Shown here piece by piece: positions 36,501-42,800 of a stretch of DNA of 64,000 bases. Origin of the DNA: Galaxea fascicularis (Eukaryota; Cnidaria; Anthozoa; Scleractinia; Euphylliidae); contig OX419346.1 of NCBI GenBank assembly GCA_948470475.1, forward strand, positions 981,151-1,045,150, read 5' to 3'. A program made the position numbers and the translations under genes. The notes beneath the pieces are model-generated. The model worked only from the letters and a program-made list of their open reading frames with translations. It made no database searches and was not told the DNA's origin. Numbering within the stretch: the first letter of the stretch is position 1; each line of letters begins with the position of its first letter.

Positions 36501-38440
36501 TTTGGAGGTCTTCAGGCCCGTTTCAAATGCCGGGCTAAAGTCTTGCCGAACTAAATTCAATTTGGCTCGACTGTAGCACGACATTGACACGACTTGGTTT
36601 CAAACGTCGAGCTTAATTAAGTCGAGTTAAAAGCTGTTGCTGTAAACATGCGCCAAACCATAACAAACCAGTTTTGCTGACTTTTAAAATGTATTTTAAT
36701 TTATGAAATCAGTTTGGCATGGCAATAGCATGCCGTTTGAAACCATGTCGTGCCAAAGTTGGGTAGCACGACAGACCTTGCCGTGCGACACGGCAGAGTC
36801 GAACTTAATTCTTAAAGGGTTTCAAACGCCGTGCTACAGCCGTGCCAAAGTCGAACTTAAATAACGAATTTAGTTCGGCACGACTTTAGCACGGCATTTG
36901 AAACGGGCCTCGTTGTCATTGCACATGTTTTAAAATGTGTTTTCAAGATTTCCACTCTCTATACTCTTGCATTTTTTATATTTTTATTTTTAGAAGAAAC
37001 AGCTCGGATCGAAACAAAAGTACAACTCACATCTTTAAGAGGAGACTAACTTGACTACAGACCTAGTGTTGTTGACAAGGGATTTTTACGGATTGTATTT
37101 GAAAAAACACTCTTTTTTTCAGTGTTTTTGCCACTATATTGGTGAAACGTGCGCAGGTGAACATGAGAACTTTATTTAAGAAATAGAAAACATGTACCAG
37201 GTTTCTATCATGTTATAGAAGTGAAAGTCGAAGTTTGGGAGAATGAAAAATGCTGTGGGAACACCAGCCGCAGGCAAGTGTTTCTACCTGACCCCTTTAA
37301 ACCTTAAGATCAAAATTTAAATTCTCATTTGATCCTCCTACACATTCCTATAAAAGAAGTAGGGAGAAATAATTTGTTTAAAAAGTGTGAAGGAAATTCA
37401 TCTAGTGTGATCCTATAAAGCACTGATACTACAAGGGGAAATTTAATGCTGATTGCTCTCAGGGTTCAAAAGATAAAAAGTCACTTGAATGGGGAGCAGG
37501 GTATTCTCCTACACAGCCGTTCTTTGTCTCGTCACGCAACGCTTCTCCCTTGTGGGGAGGAGCGTTGCGTGACGAGACAAAGAACGGCTGCGTAGGGCAG
37601 CATATTCTCGATCATTCTAATACATTATTATCATGCTACAGGTGTTTTATTTTCATCATTTCCCGGGGGACCGCGACATAAACACGGGCTATTTGTATTC
37701 CATCAATGAATAACAGACTTTGTTAGCATAGCCTCAAGATCGATCATTAAACTTTCAAAAGGAAATAACCTGGTTACAGATGTAACATAAATATACCGCA
37801 GCTTTTAGCTACCAAAAGCAACTTGAAGTCAAACAACATATTCGAAGAAATATAATTAACAGCTCTCGACACTTAGCTTCAAGAACAAAACCAACGGTAT
37901 CTCTAGGGTATTGTTGAATAAACGCGAATTCCACGCCTAATTAGTCGATTTCTATACAAATGGCTTTATTCTGAGAGATAATAAAAGATTTTGACTGGTG
38001 AGATGCGAACATACAGACATGCAGTGTGCAGTTTACGAAGGAAAACATCACACTTGTCTGTATGGTAGGTTAATTTAAGTATATCTGCCGGGTAAATACC
38101 AGAGGTGTCAGATCAGACCGATATTTGATCGGTATCGAGAACTCTAAACAAATAACGCGGAAGGTTTGCAACAAAAACTCACCAATTCGACCGAGGTAAC
38201 GCAAGCCAAATCCACTTTGATCTTTATATCTTTAGCAGCTCTCGGCGGATTCTCGGTGATGTAGAGCATTTCATCGCCAAGGATCGCAAACTGGAAGGTC
38301 CTGTTAAAGCCATCTGCTACTAAAACACAAGGTTCTATCACACGCACTCCTTCATAGCGTTCTTGAGGCAAAGTTCGCTTCAAAAAGCTGTAAACTTTCT
38401 GGTGCTTTTGAACTCCGTCTTCAAAACTGGAAACTGCCAT
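14643..38440 (-). CDS. C12orf56: C12orf56-like conserved protein of unknown function
   Basis: Eleven exons (minus): 38440-38183, 36413-35523, 35078-35002, 34810-34672, 34592-34486, 34284-34195, 34105-33952, 17552-17478, 17382-17305, 15945-15767 and 14781-14643 (stop TAA). They total 2187 bases (728 residues) and phases agree. The N-terminus (EPCVLVADGFNRTFQF, LYITENPP) and C-terminus (SSANAVLLYRQLYVLKNF, LTSPTIELLEKV) resemble human C12orf56. Exon 2 is a long low-complexity insert rich in Ser and Pro with a poly-Pro run near residue 230. It ends in a conserved ELHLYILTEN block before WNN. No enzyme motif is visible. The function of the family is, to my knowledge, undescribed. Exons 7 and 8 are separated by a 16.4-kb intron that hosts the Helentron and gypsy elements, in which both splice borders remain intact. 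Confidence 0.88.
15990..16545. repeat. Duplicated repeat fragments in an intron
   Basis: GGGATCAATGTGAATATTCT with TCTTCA occurs at about 16015 and again at about 16328, each preceded by GCTACTAACT. The second copy continues to TTAGGGATTTAAAGGTTAA near 16540, the border style of the dispersed MITE family of this window. Confidence 0.5.
16661..17080 (+). repeat. Tandem pair of a tRNA-headed SINE, 250-bp period
   Basis: The block from GTATCGCGGAGGTCACGG at 16661 is repeated from 16911, including the T-rich Pol III-type stop and a tail ending near TTCATATACACTTCACATCA. The first copy lacks the 5' half of its tRNA head. The tandem layout suggests unequal exchange or insertion of one copy in another. 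It lies in an intron of the C12orf56-like gene. Confidence 0.8.
16878..16949 (+). pseudogene. tRNA-Thr(GGU)-like head of a SINE
   Basis: 72 bases fold as a cloverleaf: perfect acceptor GGCTTCA/TGAAGCC, perfect D stem GCTC/GAGC and perfect T stem ACGGG/CCCGT. By position the anticodon is GGT. However, position 33 is C instead of the near-universal U, and the last anticodon-stem pair is A-C. With the SINE tail attached, this is more likely a tRNA-derived repeat head than a working tRNA. Confidence 0.7.
17727..17763. other. Paired short hairpins, candidate Helentron 3' border
   Basis: AGGCC-GTATT-GGCCT and CACTCG-GGCTTTT-CGAGTG lie side by side about 175 bases from the host exon. The ACTCGGGC within them recurs in the hairpin at 33388-33416 at the other side of the Helentron. 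Assignment as a terminus is inference. Confidence 0.3.
18360..19290. repeat. Degenerate tandem array, about 70-bp monomer in 138-bp dimers
   Basis: The phrase CTAACATTGTGGTCTGCTAT recurs at about 18457, 18667, 18805 and 18943. It alternates with GCTACCATTGTGCTCTAGT, so two monomer types interleave. Each is joined by variants of AAGATGATAGTTCTAGTTGTG. Copies decay toward both ends. The array lies between the host exon and the 3' end of the Helentron ORF2, so it may belong to the transposon. Confidence 0.8.
19846..19885 (-). other. Two consecutive stem-loops downstream of Helentron ORF2
   Basis: TGCACCTT-TGAAC-AAGGTGCA (19846-19866) and GGGCAC-TCTAAG-GTGCCC (19868-19885) are both perfect and one base apart, about 170 bases 3' of the ORF2 stop. 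They could be a terminator or a transposon terminal hairpin. Confidence 0.5.
20056..26268 (-). CDS. Helentron ORF2: Rep, PIF1-like helicase and endonuclease
   Basis: 2070 residues, uninterrupted. Residues about 10-250 are basic 19-residue tandem repeats (LNKLAQTYNTMDVTKKKER type). A Cys-rich motif CYVCCVC follows near 288, with a CKTC downstream. The HUH Rep domain has the two-histidine motif PHLHALIW near residue 821 and a Tyr-containing segment YVCSYFTK. The SF1 helicase has Walker A GGAGAGKS near 1397, Walker B IIIDEIS near 1480, GDLCQLPP, and the late motif HKVQG. A C-terminal endonuclease/exonuclease/phosphatase-type domain begins near 1860, with LTETQ, LGDFNIN near 1995 and SDHDAV near 2057. 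Rep would nick and rejoin single strands while the helicase unwinds. The ATG at 26268 lies just past the gypsy 5' target duplication. Confidence 0.92.
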   Translation of the reverse strand: MEPATKKKRLEEKKTRYAEMSTTMDPLEKKQRLNKRVENYKNMDKTKKKQLLNKLAQTYNTMEVTKKKELLNKLAQTYNTMDVTKKKERLNKLAQTYNTMDVTKKKERLNKLAQTYNTMDVTKKKELLNKLAQTYNTMDVTKKKERLNKLAQTYNTMDVTKKKELLNKLAQTYNTMDVTKKKELLNKLAQTYNTMDVTKKKERLNKLAQTYNTMDVAKKKELLNKRVQNYNTMGTSKKLELLKNRKEKYNSLEPNAKQKMLDKRRQKNTKETTVEFCIGQFKNKIREGPCYVCCVCNRLLYKKSVVKFSSTKYSDQQTFSIQTSFDGKQYICKTCHSKVMQGRVPCQAVVNNMYVDEIPVELSLLNKLEQILIAQRIVFEKIVVMPKGQQRKIKGAICNVPVECDQTCSILPRPPERSGIILLKLKRKLQFRGHVYFQAVRPHFILQALQWLKTNNALYNDIEINIDNIDRTLTVLQSTSTDSTEGQVIDNPDSATIVSEENKGTMQNNAHGTNYFNKKHTIDHEDSTTVDKENPTLQTNDEENEDPLNEYRAPAIETCLQSIMPNYPVTVNNQSLGNEVYNIAPGENKHPLSFMTDKQSEELAFPVLFSKGQFGYTAERDVKLSPVKYFNARLLHHSGRFATNPEYLFFAQFIIEQKKVSDSINIALKKVHGHSVNAAQLRSNAQSLQNLICQDQAYLFLRQIPGTPPYWQKFMYEVVAMVKQLGIPTWFMTLSCADLRWPELFQIIARTQGMNMTNEEVEALSYDKRCEMLNLNPVVVAKHFQYRVETFFTEVLLSNAKPIGKIVYYALRIEFQMRGSPHLHALIWTSDCPKLTHDNKQAYIDYIDQHVQAYLPKEEDDAELHNLVKTYQKHSHSRSCRKYKNIKCRFNFGQFFSKTTIVAEPLNDELGETLKTNLLNTRKEILTLVKQKIDDILNPSKSSYDASLSEDDIFNSVGITKEAYYSALSISPDSNYELHLKRPVDSCFINNYFIAGIKGFEANVDLQPVFDHYKCITYVCSYFTKDETECSQAIMNAAKEAKAANMNVRDSLRKIGAAFLSTREVSSQECVYRCMPELWLRKIFPATVFISTDLPDKRVRVAKTQQELDELDDDSTDIFKSNIIERYSIRPVFIAAVENLCLAEFAAYYHKDYRKDNAETVDAQPEILTDNTIEAQHCMDTQTLPNEIRLVNTHEKMKRRKIKAVIRYHRPNKRKEPEQYFHHLLMLYYPWRDEACLLGSDKTYASKFYEPDVQATVEQNREKFEPYAEAVTEALEWLRNNQGNVIHSYDSSGDQENADLQSETQDESIPEESFNEQLPSHLTEGSQTNENRGPTGITVHHQPAEICDDQLRECVRSLNEKQRQAYNIVLSWCRIKQKNLNSLTSEEVEPIHLFITGGAGAGKSHLIKTMYHTVVKTFRYGTTNPEKPTVLLLAPTGVAAINIDGTTINTALAIPKDTGDTVPAMSDQKRTQMRLSLSELKLIIIDEISMVSNTTLLHIHQRLKEIFATSNSQLFAGLSIIAVGDLCQLPPIRRKSVFEDFKNDAFNLYHPWHVFKIIELIQIMRQKDDQPFTELLNRFRIGSQTDEDIQCIQSRSISASDDNYPTDVLHIWAENSPVTQHNNAKLQEIPKPLHQLKATDQYPSNVSKQDIDRVLTRGRSETGGLDFEILVKETARVMLTTNIDIADRLINGQMGTIAKIEVNQITHKPSIIYIKFDDSSAGNALIDKRKNQFAKQNRLVPIEPILARIKVRPGKPSSPEIQRMQFPVTLAYACTVHKVQGLTLDKVVISFDLLKQRYFNYGQVYVAISRSRTLQGIHVLGQIEHRHVRTNPKVCEEYDRLRNIEATCNSTRFSINKQKLMTVTLLNIRSLKKHSIDIKFDSNINSSDAIALTETQLLPQSNDNDIKINLQPFTLYRHDHIYDRFSSLALCIRNNIEIKESEYFPGINATKFDILNHTNKFSATLLLLYRKHCSNILQYVEGLRNIITINEIDIILGDFNINYFNDDEVKPLKAMMNSFNYTQVIQSPTFISSGSLLDHVYVRSCHGVEHSVIPVYYSDHDAVQVIITDK
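25515..26245 (-). repeat. 57-bp coding minisatellite at the ORF2 N-terminus
   Basis: About twelve in-frame 57-bp units, each giving 19 residues. The central eight or so are almost identical at the DNA level and the outer ones diverge. This suggests recent homogenisation in the middle. The basic, lysine-rich repeats could bind nucleic acid, but this is inference. Confidence 0.85.
26280..26408 (+). repeat. 5' LTR of the gypsy element
   Basis: 129 bases, TG...CA ends, no difference found from the 3' LTR on reading base by base. Contains GTCACGTGAC, a palindrome with a CACGTG E-box core. Short for a gypsy LTR. Confidence 0.95.
26409..26425 (+). other. Candidate tRNA primer-binding site
   Basis: TGGTGTTAGAAGTGG begins directly after the LTR and starts with TGG, the complement of a tRNA CCA end. 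I cannot name the tRNA with certainty. Confidence 0.6.
26598..30497 (+). CDS. Gag-Pol polyprotein of the Ty3/gypsy element
   Basis: 1299 residues in one frame, with no frameshift between gag and pol. Gag occupies about 1-200. Two zinc knuckles follow near 215-255 (CLRC...C, then CHKCSKKGHYARVC). The aspartic protease has LDSGAD near 307. Reverse transcriptase has RLPFGISSAPEHF and the catalytic VDDILVFG near 583. RNase H has SSDASSFGLGAVL near 730. Integrase has an HHCC zinc finger (HEGHQG...CRKC) near 953 and the DDE residues in GTDLLQL, RSDNGPQYSS and NGMAERAV. The order PR-RT-RH-IN is Ty3/gypsy. All catalytic residues that I can see are present, so the protein looks functional. Termination is TGA at 30495-30497. 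Confidence 0.95.
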   Translation: MANKITAPEMFDFKKPDEWEKWIRRFGRYRMACDLHKKSEEIQVNTLLYAMGDAADDVMTTFVFGDEGDRLKYDKVKEKFDQYFLVRRNVIYERAKFNQRTQADETAEEFITSLHCLAEHCNFGALKEEMIRDRIVVGVKDATLSEKMQLESTLTLEKAVKMARESESVKKQQEVIRSGQRSTSTEIDEIGAKFRAKLQKFPPKKSGGVVGARDKSNPSSCLRCGLSANHSRGNCPALNSVCHKCSKKGHYARVCMSPQVEEVVTEDQFSEDPDTSVFLGEISGDSMRAHPWKAEILVNGVPVSFKLDSGADVSVISEKTFGLLSIQEKLLPPDKKLYGPCKVPLFCKGKFTASLTHNLQCCADEIYVVPGLEQSLLGRSACSRLGTIARIFGVDSKDSNYEKRFPSLFRGLGCMDGVYEIKLDESVTPFNLCTPRRIPIPLLPQVKEELERMEQMGVIEQVDQPTQWCSPIVVVPKRNGSVRICGDFVQLNKAVQREVHQMPTTEQTLAKLSGAKIMSKLDANSGFWQRKLSENSKLLTTFITPWGRYCFTRLPFGISSAPEHFQKAMQRILEGFDGVECQVDDILVFGETQEQHDKRLIAVLERLADANVTLNLEKCKFSTDKVEFLGHVIGKDGVQIDPAKVEAVAQMGEPTDIVQLRRFLGMVNQVGKYIPNLADMTKPLRDLLSKNNAWLWTEAQQKAFNAVKKALVSAPTLALYDPAKETRVSSDASSFGLGAVLTQAQEDGGWKPVAFISRALTPTEQRYAQVEKEALAVTWACERLSDYLIGKPFHIETDHKPLVPLLGSKNLNEMPPRIQRLRMRLLRFQYSISHVPGKSLTTADALSRAPINQEQQSGLQEEEIALYAHSVLSEIPASDRRLEEIRERQEEDEVCRQLTVYCQLGWPEKDRVPEALKGYWSERGEITLVRGLLLKASRVIIPSCMRIEILDRLHEGHQGITKCRSRAKMSVWWPGLSRQIEDMVQGCRKCAEHRSFRAEPLIPSVVPNRPWQIIGTDLLQLKGRTYLLVVDYFSRYIEVALLSSSQTSQDVIQALKSMFARHGVPDSVRSDNGPQYSSAEFIKFAKEWGFASVTSSPKYPQSNGMAERAVQTAKNVLKKEDDPAKALLAYRSTPLENGYSPAELLFGRKIRSRVPLAAVELKPGWPDLSIVRGKEEVRKQEQKAYFDSHHGARDQKKIPMGTEVWIRDMKVPATVTQEAETPRSYIVSSPRGTIRRNRKDLTPLYPSSPDLSKQGPSSPDSSKQIPEAIKLDVPAAACAAGATTTRSGRVVSAPRRLDL
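30621..30630 (+). other. Polypurine tract
   Basis: AAGGGGGAGA lies directly upstream of the 3' LTR, the expected primer for plus-strand DNA synthesis. Confidence 0.85.
30631..30759 (+). repeat. 3' LTR of the gypsy element
   Basis: 129 bases; reads the same as the 5' LTR. Followed by the second ATATG. Confidence 0.95.
30765..33164 (-). CDS. Helentron ORF1 with 2A-like motif and OTU-like protease motifs
   Basis: About 800 residues from an ATG at 33164; the frame is also open upstream to about 33239 without an ATG. Residues about 135-185 hold hydrophobic, probably membrane-spanning segments (VFTLMAIVTSISFLLYTLDC and after). A strongly basic region follows. Then comes NDIETNPGP (DIETNPGP at 32042-32019), the D-x-E-x-N-P-G-P hallmark of 2A ribosome-skipping peptides. 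After it come GQQCVAMSL (likely catalytic Cys) and FKIFDSHARDAYG (likely catalytic His), the arrangement of OTU-like cysteine proteases coded by Helentrons. A Cys-rich tail (CTCGVDKC) closes it. Past 30765 the frame runs into the gypsy LTR and its end there is artificial. Roles are inferred from motifs alone. Confidence 0.85.
33338..33364 (+). repeat. Poly-A tract
   Basis: A run of about 27 A residues between the Helentron ORF1 start and the host exon. It could be the tail of a small retroposed sequence or a border of the Helentron. Confidence 0.6.
33388..33416. other. Hairpin, candidate Helentron 5' border
   Basis: ACTCGGGC-CTTCC-ACA-GGAA-GCCCGAGT folds as a near-perfect stem. The octamer ACTCGGGC is shared with the hairpin near 17740, on the far side of the transposon. 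A terminal role is inference. Confidence 0.35.
33495..33745 (+). repeat. (ATC)n and (CAGT/CAAT)n microsatellites
   Basis: A (TCA)n run covers about 33500-33556, and an imperfect CAGT/CAAT tetranucleotide run covers about 33643-33740. The poly-His and Ser-Gln-rich ORFs drawn across them are by-products of the repeats. Confidence 0.9.
36514..36910. mobile_element. 397-bp MITE with 45-bp terminal inverted repeats
   Basis: Left end AGGCCCGTTTCAAATGCCG and onward is matched in inverse by the right end over about 45 bases with two mismatches. Inner sub-repeats (TTTCAAACG, TTTGAAACC, GCACGAC) give further folding. No ORF. The target duplication is unclear. It lies in intron 1 of the C12orf56-like gene. 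Confidence 0.85.
37298..37485. repeat. Dispersed MITE-like repeat, intron 1 member
   Basis: CACATTCCTATA, AGTAGGGAGAAAT, GTGTGATCCT and TACAAGGGGAAATTTAATGC match blocks in the same order at 53390-53520 and 62410-62560. It starts near CCTTTAAACC. Confidence 0.75.
37508..37596. repeat. Near-perfect long palindrome
   Basis: CAGCCGTTCTTTGTCTCGTC and ten further bases (37514-37543) are perfectly reverse-repeated at 37561-37590. Five more pairs inside the loop and five outside, after one mismatch, extend it. A transcript would fold as one hairpin of about 40 bp. It lies in intron 1 of the C12orf56-like gene. Confidence 0.9.
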
Positions 38441-39884
38441 CAAGAAAACTCACAAGACACCAAAATTAGCGGAGAATTTTACCATATTTATCACCTCCCA
38501 TACACTCGCCATAACGATATGTCACGCGCGCGCTGTTTCAATTGTGTTCATTTTGGCGAGTACGTCATTTGAGTTGACCAATGAGGAGACGAGGAAAAGT
38601 TGACAGCTCGCGAGCAGCAGAAGGTCCTTCACGCAACGACAGATAATCGACAAATTTTGGTCATTTACGCGGAAAAGTCACGATTACAATTGATCTTCCC
38701 TCTTTTCCACAAAAAAATAAGAATAACAGACAACAAGATGAAAAACAAATTACATATTTCCCTGGCGCATACACTTGAAATTATAACTTACAAATATTCG
38801 TCGATGCCGCCTTTCATGTCAACAGCTCATTTATTTAACAGCTGCCGTCATTGTTTTTGTTTTATGCCGTATATTGCATCAACACCTTGCGCTAATAGCG
38901 TTTTATGACCACCAAAAAATGTAACATCACATTAAAATTATTGGCGGGCTGTCAAATTGGGATAATGTGTTCCCAACGACAAGATAAGGGTATAATAACA
39001 GTGTGACAAGTACTTCTTTTCACGGGAAGAAATGGAGAACACCGTTTTGGCTCAAGTTTAAAATCGCCAGTTCCCGACAACCTCGAAAAATAAATTAAAC
39101 AGAGGACGCGAAACCCCTGAAATTTAAGTATAATTTTGTTTAAAAACTTCCCAACACGCTCTTTCTTATAAGAACGGTTTTTGTAATAAAGTTGAGGCGG
39201 AGATTAATCAAAATTTTTAAGCGCATGCGTAGAACATGCCCAGGCTGGTCATGAGAGTCACTGGTCAGCTAAGACGTTCAGACTTAGGGGAGTTGGCGCC
39301 CTTTCTAACGTTTTTGGCTGAATAGTAAGTGGCATTGTGAGTGTTTACCCTCCCAAAAAACATGAAATGGGCAGTCAGTGTATGTTCTTCATCTGCTTTA
39401 TGCCTCACACTTAATTTCAAGTAAGACCCCCAGTATGCGCAAGTCTGCGCATGACTGGATCGCACCAAGAATAACGAAAGAATCGCGGCCTCTGGGGACA
39501 AGAATGAAGTCACACACGCGATAAGTACCAACTACGGAAAATCTCAGTACAGGGCCGAGTTTTCGAGGAAAGCCCCACACAAGGAGTCAGGTTCACAATG
39601 TTCTCCTGCTTTAAGATATCTTCTAAGTATTGCTTTCTCACAATAGCTCATTGCTTTGTTATGCTAGAAAACAGCACTTAGGATACATCTTAACTTAGGA
39701 GGGCCTCGTGAATTTGGCTCCAGGACAGAAAGACGGGAAAATAAATGACTCAGGCAACAAAATGCGGCACTGGGTACCAAAAATCTTTTATTTACAACAG
39801 AGTAAAAAAATTATCGTGCAAGACGATAAAGTACAGTCAGCTGTAAGTACGTCAAAGGTTTTCCTGGAGTGAAAGGAATGGGTC
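38441..39884. other. Intergenic region between the C12orf56-like and FAM50 genes
   Basis: Presumed promoter of the C12orf56-like gene directly above 38440 (with a CGCGCGC patch at about 38525) and the 3'UTR of FAM50 below 39885. Nothing else recognisable; short ORFs here show no domain. Confidence 0.5.
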
Positions 39885-42800
39885 TCATTTCTTCTCCTGT
39901 GCATCAGAGATCTGCATAATAATCCATAAACAGATCACGTTCAGACATTTCTGTACCATTTCCTGATGTGCTGGCTTCTCTGTATATCTTACCCTCACTC
40001 TACCTTTACTCTACCTGGCTCCACTTTTCCATTTCTGGAGTCAAAAGTGATGACGAACATTTATCCGTTTCCATACTAACAAAGACGCGGCGGCTTTAAA
40101 GGGGCACTGTCACGCTATTGTACCATAACTTTAAAAAGCTTAAAACTGCCAATGCATCAAGAAACCTTTAAATAATGGTCTAGATTTGCTGCCAAAGACT
40201 GTAGCACTGCGTTGACACTATAAAAGATGCCATCAAAGATGACGAGGATGGAAATGGATTGAAATTTCAAAAAACAATTTCACCCTATGCATTGTAAAAT
40301 CACCAACAAAATTGTTATGGTTAGCTCTCCCTACTAAAATTACATTGGAATTCATCTTGTTGATTCTGCAGGAGCATGTTTTTTGGCACAATAACAAGCA
40401 AACGGCGGTAATTTTGGAAGAATTGAACCAAAAATAACAAAAATCCCGGTGACAGTGCTCATTTAACCCGCAAGCTACCTGTTGTTTTGCGCTGTGTAAT
40501 CTTCGTATCCAGTTCAGTCGTATATTTTGCCAAAGTGATGTCGAAAGAAAAATTCTAATTATATTTTAAGACGTAGTAGACCCCCGAAGATCCTACAAAA
40601 CGCCTCAAATCAACTCAGTATGCTCACGTGAAGCAACGATTGTAGTAATTTGTAACCGGAGAAATGAAAACACTACAGAGTTTTACCTACATACCTCCTA
40701 CCTGGCTAGATTCGGTAGAGGGGAGTTGGGGGAGGGGGGGGTAGCCGAATAAATTCGGTAAGGGGGGGGAGGGGTAGGTAGGTACTCCAGTACTTACAGT
40801 ATATTTCTCCCACTTCTTTTCTGGATCGTAAGGTTCCCATCTGCTGGCAGGAAAAATGTGTTTATTCCTTTCATACCAAGTCCGAAGGACTACTTTGCCT
40901 GCATGTGACTGCAATAGAAAAGTAAAATAATTGATCTTCAAAATTTTCTAATTGCGGACATTCCTAGCCAGTGTGAACTTGAGCAACGCGCACGAGGTAC
41001 TGAAACGGTGGCATAGCGGGCTCGCATAAAAAAATTAAGTGTCAACTAACCTCATCTTTTTCTACTGAGGCATCAGATATCATTCTAACATCTTCATGGA
41101 CATCAAAACTGAACAGCGGGCCGCTCTTACCACGGGCCTTGTTAATGATGAAGTCATAGAACATGTAATGCTGCAAGACAAGAAACAAAAGTTTTATGAG
41201 GCAGACATAAAAGAAACTGCAAAAATACCTTGTGATCAAGATTATTTCTACCCGCTTTTTTTTTCCTTCTTTACATTTTGTTTAGTTTTTGAACAAACGC
41301 GTAGAGCATGATTCGCAGGCCGACACCAAGAACAAAACAGCAAGAATTGTCTTCCAGTCCAAAGTACTTCTAAATTCATAGAAATGTTCTTCTTACATGG
41401 GAGACTCCGAGCAGATGCATATAAGGTTCTTGTTTGTTTGAAGACTTTTTCTCTTAGCTTGTGTCTTTGACGAAGTCATTTGCTAACAAAATTTCAAAAA
41501 ACGTCTTTGGAAGTCTGGACCACAAGCGATCGCTTGCTTGTCAGTCAAAAAAGTGCGTGAAAATTCCGAAACCTGAAGCATTTTTCGCGCCAATTCTGCT
41601 CCTAGTAAAAACAACAACTGTACCAACTCCAAAAGGGTTCATAACAAAAACGTAGCAGTCTCATACGCAGCCATTGATTTGTACAGGAAATCGCACCACC
41701 TCGAGTACAATTCGTGATTAATAGGTACGAGTGATCTTGAAAGTTCTCAAAATTGTACGAGCCTTTAGGCGAGTGCAATTTGAGAACTTTCAAAATCACG
41801 AGTATCTATTAATGCCAAATTGTACGAGAAGGTCGTACGATTTTTTATTTATAGTACATTCAACAAAATTACGAACTTAAGCGCCGTTGTCATGGAAACT
41901 TAATAGGTACTCTTACGGAGTACTATTTGGGATTAATTGTACTGCTCTCGACCAATCAGAATTGATTAATTTTGTTGAGTGTACTATAATAAAATAAATC
42001 ACCTGTGGTATTATGAGATCCTCCTTCACATACATCAAATTTTCAGTAGTGATAGCTCTGAGGGAAACACAAAAAACAAGCAGAATTTTAGATTTTCTAC
42101 TTGAAGAAAAACTAAATTGAACAGAATCAAGAGATACAGCACCGACTTACCTGAATTCAGTGAAATCTTTTCTAAGTTGCTCTATACATTTTTGTAGAAA
42201 TTGTGAGATTGTGTTCCCTTTTTTCATCTGAAGATCAAAATTACATTAAGGTAACAAATTTGGCAAATGTAAGCTTGGAGCAAAGTTTGGAAATCGATTA
42301 TTTTGTGGACTGCAGTCCTGTTAATTATTTTATATAACTCTTTACCTTGACAGTTCGTCTGTGTCCTGATCCATCCCAATAGCTGTAGGTAATTTCTATA
42401 TCCTCATCTAGCAAAACACAAATTTGAAAACTCAGCCTCTTCATGAAAATAGCCCAGAACAGGAATGTTTGGCACTATAGTTTCACATTCGATGTCATGC
42501 AAATGGAAATACTTTACTCATTGGTCTTTATGGAAAAGGAAATTTTTATAATCAAATTATCCATATTTGCAAAAGATTAAGGGCCAAAATGGGTTAGCTC
42601 CCTGACCCAAAACTGTTGTACCAAACTCCTTGTAATATGAAAGTTATGTCACATGCCATGAATTCACTTGCATTCTGAACATGTAAGAGCAGCGCAGGTT
42701 GACTAAAGTTCAATAACTGATTAAAGGCCTAGTGGTGTTTACTATTTGATCAAACTGATAACTTTCTCAACAGAATTAGTGTCACTTTGAAAAATTCTCA

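Noticed and set aside
39265..39531. 88-codon minus-strand ORF between the C12orf56-like and FAM50 genes
   Set aside because: No domain or signal recognised and no supporting splice structure; probably chance.
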